Assembly (NCBI RefSeq): GCF_016482685.1
Contig: NZ_JACYHF010000004.1
Coordinates: 1-64,000 of the forward strand
DNA: 64,000 nt
Direction of reading: 5' to 3'
Source of the DNA: Streptomyces sp. DSM 110735
GTDB taxonomy: Bacteria; Actinomycetota; Actinomycetes; Streptomycetales; Streptomycetaceae
The notes below the pieces were generated by a model. That model saw only the letters and a program-made list of their open reading frames with translations, did no database searches and had not been told where the DNA came from. Both the position numbers and the translations under genes were made by a program. Position 1 is the stretch's first letter, and each line of letters starts with the position of its first letter. This document shows positions 9,853-18,088 of the stretch, in pieces.

Positions 9853-11781
9853 GTGGATGCAACGCTTCAGGACCCTCTTGTCGGGCAGGTGCTCGACGGC
9901 CGCTATCGCGTCGACGCGCGGATCGCCGTCGGCGGGATGGCCACGGTCTACCGGGCCCTGGACATGCGCCTGGACCGGGTGCTCGCCGTCAAGGTGATGC
10001 ACCCGGCGCTGGCCGCCGACGGGGCGTTCGTGGAGCGCTTCATCCGGGAGGCGAAGTCGGTCGCCCGGCTCTCCCACCCCAACGTGGTGCAGGTCTTCGA
10101 CCAGGGCACCGACCGCTCGTACGTCTATCTGGCGATGGAGTACGTCGCCGGGTGCACCCTGCGCGACGTGCTGCGCGAGCGCGGGGCGCTCAGGCCGCGG
10201 GCTGCCCTCGACATCCTGGAGCCGGTGCTCGCCGCGCTCGGTGCCGCGCACCGGGCCGGGTTCGTGCACCGGGACATGAAGCCCGAGAACGTGCTGATAG
10301 GGGACGACGGCCGGGTCAAGGTCGCCGACTTCGGTCTGGTGCGCTCGGTGGACACCGTGACCAGCACGACCGGCGCCGTCCTCGGCACCGTCTCCTACCT
10401 CGCCCCGGAGCAGATCGAGCGGGGCGCCGCCGATCCGCGCGTGGACGTGTACGCGTGCGGTGTCGTGCTCTACGAGATGCTGACCGGCGCCAAGCCGCAC
10501 TCCGGGGACTCCCCCGCGCAGGTGATCTACCGGCATCTGAACGAGGACGTACCCCCGCCGTCGGCGCTGGTCCCCGGGCTCGCGCCCGCGCTGGACGCGC
10601 TGGTGGCCGCCGCGACCGCGCGCACGGCCGCCGAGCGCCCCGCCGACGCGGCGGCGCTGCTCGGCGAGGTGCTGCGGGTGCGTTCCGCGCTCACCGGGGA
10701 GCAGCTCGACGCCGAACCGCCGGGCGCGCTCACGGCCGGGCACGACAACGCCGAGGACCGTACGAGCGTGATCCCGCGCTCGCTGACCGTGCCGCGCCCG
10801 CTGCCGGTGGGCGAGCCGGACGGCACCCCCGGCGGTGACGTGCAGTACACGGCCCGTCTTGAAGCCGACGCCCTGCCGCCCCGGCGCTCCGCCGCCCGTC
10901 CCCGGCGCGGGCTGCTCGCGCTGGTCGCCGCCCTGGTGGTGCTGTTCCTCGGCGTGGGCGTCTGGTATGTCAACGCCGGTCAGTTCACCAAGGTCCCGCC
11001 GCTGCTGTCGCGCACCGAGGCGCAGGCGAAGAAGCGGCTGGAGTCGGCCGGTCTGAACGTGGGCAAGGTGCGCCACGCCTACAGCGACGCCGTGGAGCGG
11101 GGCCAGGTCATCGGCTCCGACCCGTCGGTGGGCGCCCGGATCCGCGACCACGGTTCGGTGGGGCTGACGGTCTCGCTGGGTCCGCGGACGGTGAAGGTGC
11201 CGGACCTGACCGGCCGCACCCTGGCCTCGGCGCGGGAGCGGCTGAAGTCGTCCGGTCTGGAGCCGGGCATGGTGACCCGGGAGTTCAGCGACGACGTCGA
11301 GCGCGGCTCGGTGATCTCCACGACCCCCGACGCGGGCACCGAGCGGCACGCGGGCTCCGCGGTCGCGCTGGTCGTCAGCAAGGGGCGTCAGGTGGACGTC
11401 CCGGACGTCACCGGCGAGGACGTGGACGACGCCACCCAGGACCTGACCGACGCGGGGCTGAAGGTGAAGATCGCCCCCGAGCGGGTGCACTCCTCCGACG
11501 TCGACAAGGACGAGGTGGTCCGCCAGACCCCCGCCGAGGGCACCGCCGCCGAGGGCGACACGGTGACGCTGACCCTGTCCAAGGGACCCGAGATGGTCGT
11601 GGTCCCGGACGTGACCGGGCAGGACGTGGACACCGCGACCAAGGTGCTGGAGGCGGCCGGGTTCGACGTCGACAAGGACCGCGGGCTGCTCGGGCTGTTC
11701 GGGGACACCGTCCGCGGGCAGTCCGTGGAGGGCGGCGACAAGGCGCCCAAGGGTTCCACGATCACCCTGACCATCCGCTGA
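9853..11781 (+). CDS. PASTA-domain Ser/Thr protein kinase (PknL-like)
   Basis: A 642-residue membrane-anchored Hanks-type kinase. The N-terminal kinase domain (about residues 15-275) has a glycine loop (RIAVGGMATVYRA), the catalytic Lys in VLAVKVMH, FVHRDMKPENVLI in the catalytic loop, VADFGLV, and YLAPEQI. An acidic/Pro-rich linker leads to one transmembrane helix (about residues 352-373) and then four consecutive PASTA domains (about 377-642) outside the cell, which in this family bind muropeptides or lipid II. The GTG at 9853 starts at VDATLQDPLVGQ; the upstream in-frame ATG at 9823 overlaps the terminator region and is less likely. The nearby Rv2175c homologue and DAHP synthase support orthology to mycobacterial PknL, though mycobacterial PknL architecture may differ in domain number. 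Confidence 0.93.
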   Translation: MDATLQDPLVGQVLDGRYRVDARIAVGGMATVYRALDMRLDRVLAVKVMHPALAADGAFVERFIREAKSVARLSHPNVVQVFDQGTDRSYVYLAMEYVAGCTLRDVLRERGALRPRAALDILEPVLAALGAAHRAGFVHRDMKPENVLIGDDGRVKVADFGLVRSVDTVTSTTGAVLGTVSYLAPEQIERGAADPRVDVYACGVVLYEMLTGAKPHSGDSPAQVIYRHLNEDVPPPSALVPGLAPALDALVAAATARTAAERPADAAALLGEVLRVRSALTGEQLDAEPPGALTAGHDNAEDRTSVIPRSLTVPRPLPVGEPDGTPGGDVQYTARLEADALPPRRSAARPRRGLLALVAALVVLFLGVGVWYVNAGQFTKVPPLLSRTEAQAKKRLESAGLNVGKVRHAYSDAVERGQVIGSDPSVGARIRDHGSVGLTVSLGPRTVKVPDLTGRTLASARERLKSSGLEPGMVTREFSDDVERGSVISTTPDAGTERHAGSAVALVVSKGRQVDVPDVTGEDVDDATQDLTDAGLKVKIAPERVHSSDVDKDEVVRQTPAEGTAAEGDTVTLTLSKGPEMVVVPDVTGQDVDTATKVLEAAGFDVDKDRGLLGLFGDTVRGQSVEGGDKAPKGSTITLTIR

Positions 11782-11876
11782 CCAGCGGTCCCGCCCGCTG
11801 ACCGGTCGCCTTCCGGTGACCGGTCTCACCGCCCTCGGCGGTCCGGCGGGCGGGCCCGGCGTGACACCCTGAACGG

Positions 11877-12779
11877 GTGACGAGCCAGGCCACCTCCCCC
11901 GCATCCGCACCCCTGTCCGGCGCCCTGCGCAACCCCGTCGGCGGCCATGTGCCGGTGGCCGGCGGACTGCACGCGACCGGTCTCTCCTACGCCCGTGAGC
12001 TGAAGGCGGAGACCGTGCAGGTCTTCGTCGCCAACCCGCGCGGCTGGGCCACGCCCGCCGGGAACCCGAAGCAGGACGAGGCGTTCCGCGCGGCGTGCGC
12101 CGAGGAGTCGGTCCCGGCGTACGTGCACGCGCCCTACCTGATCAACTTCGGCTCGCACACCGAGGCCACCGTCGAGAAGTCCGTGGAGTCGCTGCGCCAC
12201 TCGCTGCGGCGCGGGCGGGAGATCGGCGCGCTCGGGGTCGTCGTGCACACCGGCAGCGCGACCGGCGGGCGAGCCCGTGAGGTGGCGCTGAAGCAGGTGC
12301 GCGAGCACCTGCTGCCGCTGCTGGACGAGCTGACCCACGACGACGACCCGTTCCTGCTGCTTGAGTCCACCGCCGGGCAGGGCGCCTCGCTGTGCTCGCG
12401 CACCTGGGACTTCGGGCCGTACTTCGAGGCGCTCGACGCCCATCCGAAGCTCGGTGTCTGCCTGGACACCTGTCACATCTTCGCCGCCGGGCACGACCTG
12501 ACCGGACCCGACGGGATGCGGCAGACCCTGGACCTGCTGGTGGACACCGTGGGCGAGGGGCGGCTGAAGCTGATCCACGCCAACGACTCCAAGGACGTGG
12601 CGGGCGCGCACAAGGACCGGCACGAGAACATCGGCGCCGGGCACATCGGCGAGGAGCCGTTCCGCGCCCTGCTGAACCACCCGGCGACGGCGGGCGTGCC
12701 GCTGGTCATCGAGACCCCCGGCGGCAAGGAGGGGCACGCGGCGGACGTGGCCCGGCTCAAGCGGCTGCGCGACGGCTGA
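11877..12779 (+). CDS. nfo: Deoxyribonuclease IV (AP endonuclease)
   Basis: A 300-residue Zn-dependent endonuclease IV that cleaves the backbone 5' to abasic sites in base-excision repair. Conserved metal and active-site strands are visible: YVHAPYLINFGS (about residues 81-92), VVVHTGSATGG (about 121-131), LLLESTAGQG (about 160-169), CLDTCHIFAAGHD (about 198-210), LIHANDSKD (about 231-239) and DRHENIGAGHIG (about 247-258). The GTG at 11877 was chosen because the upstream sequence is Pro/Gly-rich without homology and the family normally starts shortly before the first strand. The next gene is convergent, with 21 bases between stops. Confidence 0.95.
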   Translation: MTSQATSPASAPLSGALRNPVGGHVPVAGGLHATGLSYARELKAETVQVFVANPRGWATPAGNPKQDEAFRAACAEESVPAYVHAPYLINFGSHTEATVEKSVESLRHSLRRGREIGALGVVVHTGSATGGRAREVALKQVREHLLPLLDELTHDDDPFLLLESTAGQGASLCSRTWDFGPYFEALDAHPKLGVCLDTCHIFAAGHDLTGPDGMRQTLDLLVDTVGEGRLKLIHANDSKDVAGAHKDRHENIGAGHIGEEPFRALLNHPATAGVPLVIETPGGKEGHAADVARLKRLRDG

Positions 12780-12800
12780 GAGCCGTACCGGGGGCGCGGC

Positions 12801-13433
12801 TCAGAGTTCGGGACCGTCCCCCGGCTGCTCCTGGTAGGAGTAGCGCTGCTCGCGCCACGGGTCGCCGATGTTGTGATAGCCGCGCTGCTCCCAGAAGCCG
12901 CGCCGGTCGGCGGTCATGTACTCCACACCGCGCACCCACTTGGGACCCTTCCAGGCGTAGATGTGCGGGACGACCAGGCGGGCGGGGAAGCCGTGCTCGG
13001 CGGTGAGGAGTTCGCCGTCCTTGTGGGTGGCGAAGACCGACCGGTCGGAGGCGAAGTCCTCAAGGCGCAGATTGGCGCTGAAGCCGTACTCCGCCCACAC
13101 CATCACATGGGTGACCCCGGGCCCGGGCGGCGCCAGGTCGAGGAGCGCGCGGGCGGGCACCCCGCCCCATTCGGCGCCCAGCATGCTGAACTTGGTGACG
13201 CAGTGCAGGTCGGCCACGACCGTGGTGTACGGCAGCGCCGTGAACTCCTCGTGGGACCAGGCGTGCTTGGCGCCGTCGGCGGTGGCGCCGAAGACCTGGA
13301 AGTCCCAGCGCTCGGGACGGAACTTCGGCACCGGTCCGTAGTGGGTGACGGGCCAGCCGCGCTGGAGCCGCTGCCCCGGCGGAAGTTCTGCCTCTGCGCG
13401 TGCTCCGGACGCACGTTCCACCGGATGACCCAT
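12801..13433 (-). CDS. Sulfite-oxidase-fold molybdopterin oxidoreductase
   Basis: A 210-residue protein of the oxidoreductase molybdopterin-binding (sulfite oxidase/MsrP-like) family. The single conserved Cys that would coordinate molybdenum is in ADLHCVTKFSMLG (about residues 74-86). The downstream VPHIYAWKGPKWVRGVEY (about 153-170) is the conserved Trp-Lys-rich segment of the family. There is no Tat or Sec signal, so unlike MsrP it is probably cytoplasmic. It also lacks a C-terminal dimerisation domain of true sulfite oxidases. No ferric-reductase-like membrane partner is adjacent. Substrate and electron acceptor are unknown. Confidence 0.88.
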   Translation of the reverse strand: MGHPVERASGARAEAELPPGQRLQRGWPVTHYGPVPKFRPERWDFQVFGATADGAKHAWSHEEFTALPYTTVVADLHCVTKFSMLGAEWGGVPARALLDLAPPGPGVTHVMVWAEYGFSANLRLEDFASDRSVFATHKDGELLTAEHGFPARLVVPHIYAWKGPKWVRGVEYMTADRRGFWEQRGYHNIGDPWREQRYSYQEQPGDGPEL

Positions 13434-13586
13434 GCCTCCATCCTGACAGACCGGAGAGGGTGCATCCGACCGGCATCACGCCAATGCGGACATAGCTCAC
13501 TAAGTATGCACTTACTGGACGAGTTGGGGCACCGGTGAAATCATGCGGCACCATCAGCCAGGATTGCCCGGAAGGAGTCCATCCCG

Positions 13587-14105
13587 ATGCAAGGCGACCC
13601 CGAGGTCATCGAGCTGCTCAACGAACAGCTCACCGCCGAGCTCACCGCGATCAACCAGTACTTCCTGCACGCCAAGCTCCAGGACCACAAGGGGTGGACG
13701 AAGCTCGCCCAGTACACCCGGGCGGAGTCCTTCGACGAGATGCGGCACGCGGAGGTCCTGACCGACCGCATCCTGCTGCTCGACGGACTGCCCAACTACC
13801 AGCGGCTCTTCCATGTCTCGGTCGGGCAGACCGCGACGGAGATGTTCCAGGCCGACCGGCAGATCGAGGTCGAGGCCATCGAGCGGCTGCGCCGGGGCGT
13901 GGAGATCATGCGCGCCAAGGGCGACATCACGTCGGCGAACGTCTTCGAGGCGATCCTGGCCGACGAGGAGCACCACATCGACTATCTGGAGACCCAGCTC
14001 GACCTGATCGACAAGCTGGGCGAGGCGCTGTACTTGTCCACCACGATCGAGCAGAGCCAGCCGGACTCGTCGGGTCCGGGCACGGGCGGCTTCTCCACCC
14101 ACTGA
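13587..14105 (+). CDS. bfr: Bacterioferritin
   Basis: A 172-residue haem-containing ferritin that oxidises Fe(II) and stores iron in a 24-mer. Di-iron ligands are present: Glu in LTAELTAINQY (near 18), Glu and His in FDEMRHAE (near 51 and 54), Glu in QIEVEAIE (near 94), and Glu/His in ILADEEHHID (near 127 and 130). The Met between Glu51 and His54 (EMRH) is the haem ligand that distinguishes bacterioferritin from ferritin. A good Shine-Dalgarno (GGAAGGAG) precedes the ATG at 13587. A Ser/Gly-rich tail follows the last helix. It is convergent with the bacterioferritin-associated ferredoxin gene, with 11 bases between stops. Confidence 0.97.
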   Translation: MQGDPEVIELLNEQLTAELTAINQYFLHAKLQDHKGWTKLAQYTRAESFDEMRHAEVLTDRILLLDGLPNYQRLFHVSVGQTATEMFQADRQIEVEAIERLRRGVEIMRAKGDITSANVFEAILADEEHHIDYLETQLDLIDKLGEALYLSTTIEQSQPDSSGPGTGGFSTH

Positions 14106-14116
14106 GAACCGAGGGG

Positions 14117-14368
14117 TCAGGCGGCGGCAGGGCGCTGCGGCAGAGCCTCGGAGGCGGTCGCGGTGACCAGCACCGGGGGCCGCTGGGCGATCTGCTCGCG
14201 GCGCGGGCAGGCGCCCCGCCCGAGCAGTGCCTGGATACGGCGGACACAGCCGCCGCAGTCGGTGCCCGCCTTGCAGGCGGAGGCGATCTGACGCGGGGTG
14301 CAGGCGCCGTCCCGGGCGTGCTGCTCGACCTGCTGCTCGGTGATGCCGAAGCAACTGCAGACGTACAC
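14117..14368 (-). CDS. bfd: Bacterioferritin-associated ferredoxin
   Basis: An 83-residue protein with a Bfd-type [2Fe-2S] domain. The cysteines are in YVCSCFGIT near the N terminus and in KAGTDCGGCVRRI about 30 residues later, giving the CxC...CxxC pattern of Bfd. In other bacteria Bfd reduces bacterioferritin to release stored iron. I preferred the GTG at 14368 because GGAGGTGA lies 8 bases upstream of it; the GTG at 14377 is also possible and adds three residues. An IdeR/DmdR-type iron box lies about 50 bases upstream, so expression probably rises under iron limitation. The C-terminal Ala/Pro-rich tail is not conserved in the family. Confidence 0.9.
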   Translation of the reverse strand: MYVCSCFGITEQQVEQHARDGACTPRQIASACKAGTDCGGCVRRIQALLGRGACPRREQIAQRPPVLVTATASEALPQRPAAA

Positions 14369-14417
14369 CCGGTTCACCTCCGACGAGAACGCCGTTGTGC
14401 GCCATCCCGTATCTCGG

Positions 14418-14436
14418 TGAGGCAAACCTAACCTAA
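14418..14436 (-). promoter_or_regulatory. Iron box (IdeR/DmdR1-type) upstream of bfd
   Basis: On the minus strand this reads TTAGGTTAGGTTTGCCTCA. It matches the actinobacterial iron-box consensus TTAGGTTAGGCTAACCTAA at 15 of 19 positions by eye, with a perfect left half. Its position just upstream of bfd fits repression by an iron-loaded DtxR-family regulator. Confidence 0.75.
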
Positions 14437-14462
14437 CCCAGCGGTCGGGGGTCGGGAAAGCC

Positions 14463-14496
14463 GTGGGGCGCGGATCGTCTGTGATCCGCGCCCCAC
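14463..14496 (-). terminator. Hairpin after DAHP synthase gene
   Basis: A perfect 14-bp stem, GTGGGGCGCGGATC at 14463-14476 and its complement at 14483-14496, with a 6-base loop. It lies 25 bases beyond the DAHP synthase stop codon. Confidence 0.75.
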
Positions 14497-14520
14497 TTCA
14501 CGCTTCAGGCCACTTCCGCC

Positions 14521-15876
14521 TCACTGGTCGCGGTACATCTCCGCGACGAGGAAGGCGAGGTCCAGCGACTGGCTGCGGTTGAGCCGGGGGTCGCAAGCCG
14601 TCTCGTAGCGCTGGTGGAGGTCGTCGACGAAGATCTCGTCGCCGCCGCCGACGCACTCGGTGACGTCGTCGCCGGTCAGCTCCACGTGAATGCCGCCGGG
14701 GTGGGTGCCCAGACCCTTGTGGACCTCGAAGAAGCCCTTGACCTCGTCCAGCACGTCGTCGAAGCGGCGGGTCTTGTGCCCGGAAGCCGCCTCGAAGGTG
14801 TTGCCGTGCATCGGGTCGGTCACCCAGGCGACCGTCGCGCCGGACGCCGTGACCTTCTCGACCAGCTCGGGCAGCTTGTCGCGGATCTTGTCGGCGCCCA
14901 TGCGGACGATGAACGTCAGCCGGCCCGGCTCCCGGTCGGGGTCGAGGCGGTCGATGTAGCGCAGCGCGTCCTCGGCCGTGGTGGTCGGGCCGAGCTTGAT
15001 GCCGATCGGGTTGCGGACCTTGGAGGCGAACTCGATGTGCGCGCCGTCCATCTGCCGGGTGCGCTCACCGATCCACACCATGTGCCCGGAGACGTCGTAC
15101 AGCTTGCCGGTGCGGGAGTCGACCCGGGTCAGGGCCGTCTCGTAGTCCAGCAGGAGCGCCTCGTGCGAGGAGTAGAACTCGACGGTCTTGAACTCCTCCG
15201 GCTCGGCGCCGCAGGCGCGCATGAAGTTCAGCGCCTGGTCGATCTCGCGGGCGAGCTGCTCGTAGCGCTGCCCGGAGGGGGAGGACTTCACGAAGTCCTG
15301 GTTCCAGGCGTGCACCTGGCGCAGGTCGGCGTAGCCGCCGGTGGTGAAGGCGCGGACCAGGTTCAGCGTGGAGGCGGAGGCGTGGTACATCCGCTTCAGG
15401 CGCTCGGGGTCCGGGTAGCGGCTCTTCTCGGTGAAGTCGAAGCCGTTGACGGAGTCACCCCGGTAGACCGGCAGGGTCACGCCGTCGCGGGTCTCGGTGG
15501 GCTTGGAGCGCGGCTTGGAGTACTGGCCCGCGATCCGGCCGACCTTGACCACCGGCACGGACGCCGCGTAGGTCAGGACGGCGCCCATCTGCAGGATCGT
15601 CTTGACCTTGGCGCGGATGTCCTCCGCGCCGACGGCTTCGAAGGACTCGGCGCAGTCGCCGCCCTGGAGCAGGAACGCCTCGCCCTTGGCGACGGACGCC
15701 AGGCGGGCGCGCAGCAGGTCGCACTCGCCCGCGAAGACGAGGGGCGGATAGCTCGACAACTCCGCGATCACTTCGCGCAGAGCCTCGGCATCCGGGTATT
15801 CGGGCTGCTGCGCCGCGGGCAGGTCTCGCCAGGTCGCCTCGGCGGCGACGGCTCGGGAATCAGCGTTCACGGTCAC
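14521..15876 (-). CDS. Class II DAHP synthase
   Basis: A 451-residue 3-deoxy-7-phosphoheptulonate synthase of the plant-like (type II) class, catalysing the first step of the shikimate pathway from PEP and erythrose 4-phosphate. Signatures include LQGGDCAESF (about residues 69-78), which holds the metal-binding Cys, and PRSKPTE (about 121-127). HASASTLNLVRAF (about 165-177), EALLLDYETALTR (about 216-228), WVTDPMHGNT (about 352-361) and the C-terminal CDPRLNRSQSLDLAFLVAEM also match. The GTG at 15876 gives the usual length. The gene is divergent from the Trp-attenuated chorismate-using gene to the right, so entry into and one exit from the shikimate pathway are neighbours. The mycobacterial counterpart (Rv2178c) sits in the same order. 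Confidence 0.96.
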   Translation of the reverse strand: MTVNADSRAVAAEATWRDLPAAQQPEYPDAEALREVIAELSSYPPLVFAGECDLLRARLASVAKGEAFLLQGGDCAESFEAVGAEDIRAKVKTILQMGAVLTYAASVPVVKVGRIAGQYSKPRSKPTETRDGVTLPVYRGDSVNGFDFTEKSRYPDPERLKRMYHASASTLNLVRAFTTGGYADLRQVHAWNQDFVKSSPSGQRYEQLAREIDQALNFMRACGAEPEEFKTVEFYSSHEALLLDYETALTRVDSRTGKLYDVSGHMVWIGERTRQMDGAHIEFASKVRNPIGIKLGPTTTAEDALRYIDRLDPDREPGRLTFIVRMGADKIRDKLPELVEKVTASGATVAWVTDPMHGNTFEAASGHKTRRFDDVLDEVKGFFEVHKGLGTHPGGIHVELTGDDVTECVGGGDEIFVDDLHQRYETACDPRLNRSQSLDLAFLVAEMYRDQ

Positions 15877-15981
15877 CCTGTAAACATTACGGGGTCGCCA
15901 CCCGTGCTCCCGGTCCGGCTCGAAAGGTGAGACGAAGTGACTGCCCCGTGGACGCCCCGCCGGTACGGTAGGGTCGTTTCC

Positions 15982-16038
15982 ATGTTCGCGCCGACGATCC
16001 AGAACTGGTGGTGGACCGCTTCTCCGGCGGCCCGCTGA
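15982..16038 (+). CDS. trpL: Tryptophan leader peptide
   Basis: An 18-codon reading frame, MFAPTIQNWWWTASPAAR, with three consecutive Trp codons at 16006-16014. It is followed 22 bases later by a perfect terminator hairpin and U-run at 16061-16095, just before the anthranilate-synthase-type gene. This is the classical transcription-attenuation layout: ribosome stalling at the Trp codons when charged tRNA-Trp is scarce would prevent terminator formation. Confidence 0.92.
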   Translation: MFAPTIQNWWWTASPAAR

Positions 16039-16060
16039 CTGCGCGTACTGAAAGACTTCG

Positions 16061-16095
16061 CGAAGGCCGCCCGAGGGGCGGCCTTCGGTGTTTTT
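16061..16095 (+). terminator. trp attenuator terminator
   Basis: CGAAGGCCGCC at 16061-16071 pairs perfectly with GGCGGCCTTCG at 16077-16087, followed by GTGTTTTT. The U-run is unusual for a Streptomyces terminator and supports a real regulated intrinsic terminator. It sits between trpL and the structural gene. Confidence 0.9.
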
Positions 16096-16157
16096 CCGGA
16101 GCCTCTCCTCGACCGGCGTCCGCCGTCCCGCTTCTCGGACCGACGCAAGAGGACTCC

Positions 16158-18059
16158 ATGAACCCGACCGACCCCACCGGCGCCACCGCCCCCGCTCGTA
16201 CGACCGATCTCTCCCGCCTCGCCGGTGGCCCGCGCCCCTTCGCCCTGCTGCACCGCCGCACCCCCGGTCGCGAGGAGCCCACGGTGGAGGTGCTGCTCGG
16301 ACCCGTCACCGCCCGCGACCGCCTGGCCGACCTGCCCGACGAGGGGCTGGCGCTGATCCCGTTCCGCCAGATCCGCGAGCGCGGCTTCGACGTCCGCGAC
16401 GACGGCACCCCGCTGCTGGTGCTGACCCCCGAGGAGTCGTACGAGGTCCCGCTCGCCCGCGCGCTGGAAACCCTGCCGGACCGCGCGGTGCGGGTCGAGG
16501 GCGGCGGGTTCGACGTGGCCGACGAGGAGTACGCGGAGATCGTCGGGCGGGTGCTGCGCGAGGAGATCGGGCGCGGCGAGGGCGCGAACTTCGTGATCAG
16601 GCGGACCTACCAGGGCGAGATCCCGGGCTTCTCGCGGACGGACGCGCTGGCGCTGTTCCGGCGGCTGCTCGCCGGTGAGCGGGGCGCGTACTGGACGTTC
16701 GTGGTGTTCACCGGGGAGCGCACGCTGGTCGGCGCGAGCCCCGAGGTCCATGTGCGGATGTCCGGGGGCACGGTGGTGATGAACCCGATCAGCGGGACGT
16801 ACCGCTACCCGGCCGGGGGACCGACCCCGGAGCATCTGCTGGACTTCCTCGCCGACGCCAAGGAGACCGAGGAACTCTCCATGGTGGTCGACGAGGAACT
16901 GAAGATGATGTGCACCGTCGGCGACCAGGGCGGGGTCGTGATCGGACCCCGGCTGAAGGAGATGGCGCACCTCGCGCACACCGAGTACGAGCTGCGCGGG
17001 AAGACCTCGCTGGACGTGCGGGACGTGCTGCGGGAGACCATGTTCGCGGCGACGGTCACCGGCTCCCCGGTGCAGAACGCGTGCCGGGTGATCGAGCGGT
17101 ACGAGCCGACCGGGCGCGGCTACTACGCGGGCGCCCTCGCCCTGCTGGGCCGGGACGCGGGCGGTGCGCGCACGCTGGACTCCCCCATCCTGATCCGCAC
17201 CGCCGACATCGCCGCCGACGGACATCTGAGCGTGCCGGTCGGGGCGACCCTGGTGCGCGGCTCGGACCCGGCGGGCGAGGTCGCCGAGACCCACGCGAAG
17301 GCGGCGGGCGTGCTGGCGGCGCTCGGGGTACGGCCCGCCCGTCCGCGTACCGAGCGGGCGCTGCCCCGGCTCGCGGAGGACCCCCGGGTGCGGGCGGCGC
17401 TGGACGGGCGGCGCTCGGCGCTGGCGCCGTTCTGGCTGCGGATGCGGGAGCCTGCCGCGCCGGTCGGTGTGCACGCGCTGGTGATCGACGGCGAGGACAC
17501 CTTCACCTCGATGCTGGCGCACGTGCTGCGCTCGGCGGGGCTTGAGGTGAGCGTGCGCCGCTTCGACGAGCCGGGACTGCGGGCGACCGCGCTCGCGCAC
17601 GAGGGTCCGCTGGTGCTGGGTCCGGGTCCGGGCGACCCCGGCGATCCGGCGGACCCGAAGATGCGGGTGCTGCGGGAGCTGACGGCGGCGGCGCTGGGCG
17701 ACCACCGGCACGGGGTGTTCGGGGTGTGCCTGGGACATGAGCTGATCGCGGCGGAGCTGGGGCTGGAGATCGTCCGCAAGAAGGTGCCGTACCAGGGCGC
17801 GCAGACCACGGTCGACCTGTTCGGGCGCCCGGAGACGGTCGGCTTCTACAACAGCTTCGTGGCGCGCTGCGACGACGAGACCGCTGCCGAGCTGGCCGCG
17901 CACGGCGTGGAGGTGAGCCGGACGGACGACGGCGAGGTGCACGCGCTGCGCGCGGACCGGTTCGTCTCGGTGCAGTTCCATCCCGAGTCGGTGCTGACCC
18001 TGAACGGGGCGGCGCTGGTCCGGGACCTGGTGCTGCGGTCCCGGACGGCGACCGCGTAG
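16158..18059 (+). CDS. Fused anthranilate synthase-type enzyme (TrpE-TrpG, PhzE-like)
   Basis: A 633-residue fusion of a chorismate-binding domain (about residues 20-420) and a class I glutamine amidotransferase domain (about 440-630). The amidotransferase has the catalytic Cys in GVFGVCLGHELIA and the His-Glu pair in VQFHPESV. In the chorismate domain, MNPISGTYRYPAGG and the segment ELSMVVDEELKMMC followed by LDVRDVLRETMFAATVTGSP resemble PhzE (ADIC synthase) more than classical TrpE, which has a different motif at that position. The Trp leader and attenuator just upstream argue that the physiological product feeds tryptophan. The ATG at 16158 follows GCAAGAGGAC. Anthranilate versus 2-amino-2-deoxyisochorismate as product cannot be settled from sequence. 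No phenazine gene is nearby. Confidence 0.9.
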   Translation: MNPTDPTGATAPARTTDLSRLAGGPRPFALLHRRTPGREEPTVEVLLGPVTARDRLADLPDEGLALIPFRQIRERGFDVRDDGTPLLVLTPEESYEVPLARALETLPDRAVRVEGGGFDVADEEYAEIVGRVLREEIGRGEGANFVIRRTYQGEIPGFSRTDALALFRRLLAGERGAYWTFVVFTGERTLVGASPEVHVRMSGGTVVMNPISGTYRYPAGGPTPEHLLDFLADAKETEELSMVVDEELKMMCTVGDQGGVVIGPRLKEMAHLAHTEYELRGKTSLDVRDVLRETMFAATVTGSPVQNACRVIERYEPTGRGYYAGALALLGRDAGGARTLDSPILIRTADIAADGHLSVPVGATLVRGSDPAGEVAETHAKAAGVLAALGVRPARPRTERALPRLAEDPRVRAALDGRRSALAPFWLRMREPAAPVGVHALVIDGEDTFTSMLAHVLRSAGLEVSVRRFDEPGLRATALAHEGPLVLGPGPGDPGDPADPKMRVLRELTAAALGDHRHGVFGVCLGHELIAAELGLEIVRKKVPYQGAQTTVDLFGRPETVGFYNSFVARCDDETAAELAAHGVEVSRTDDGEVHALRADRFVSVQFHPESVLTLNGAALVRDLVLRSRTATA

Positions 18060-18088
18060 CCGCACCGGGAGCCGTCAGCCGTCATCCG

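Noticed and set aside
16158..18059. Phenazine biosynthesis cluster
   Set aside because: The gene is PhzE-like, but no phzB, phzD, phzF or phzG neighbours exist, and a Trp leader precedes it.
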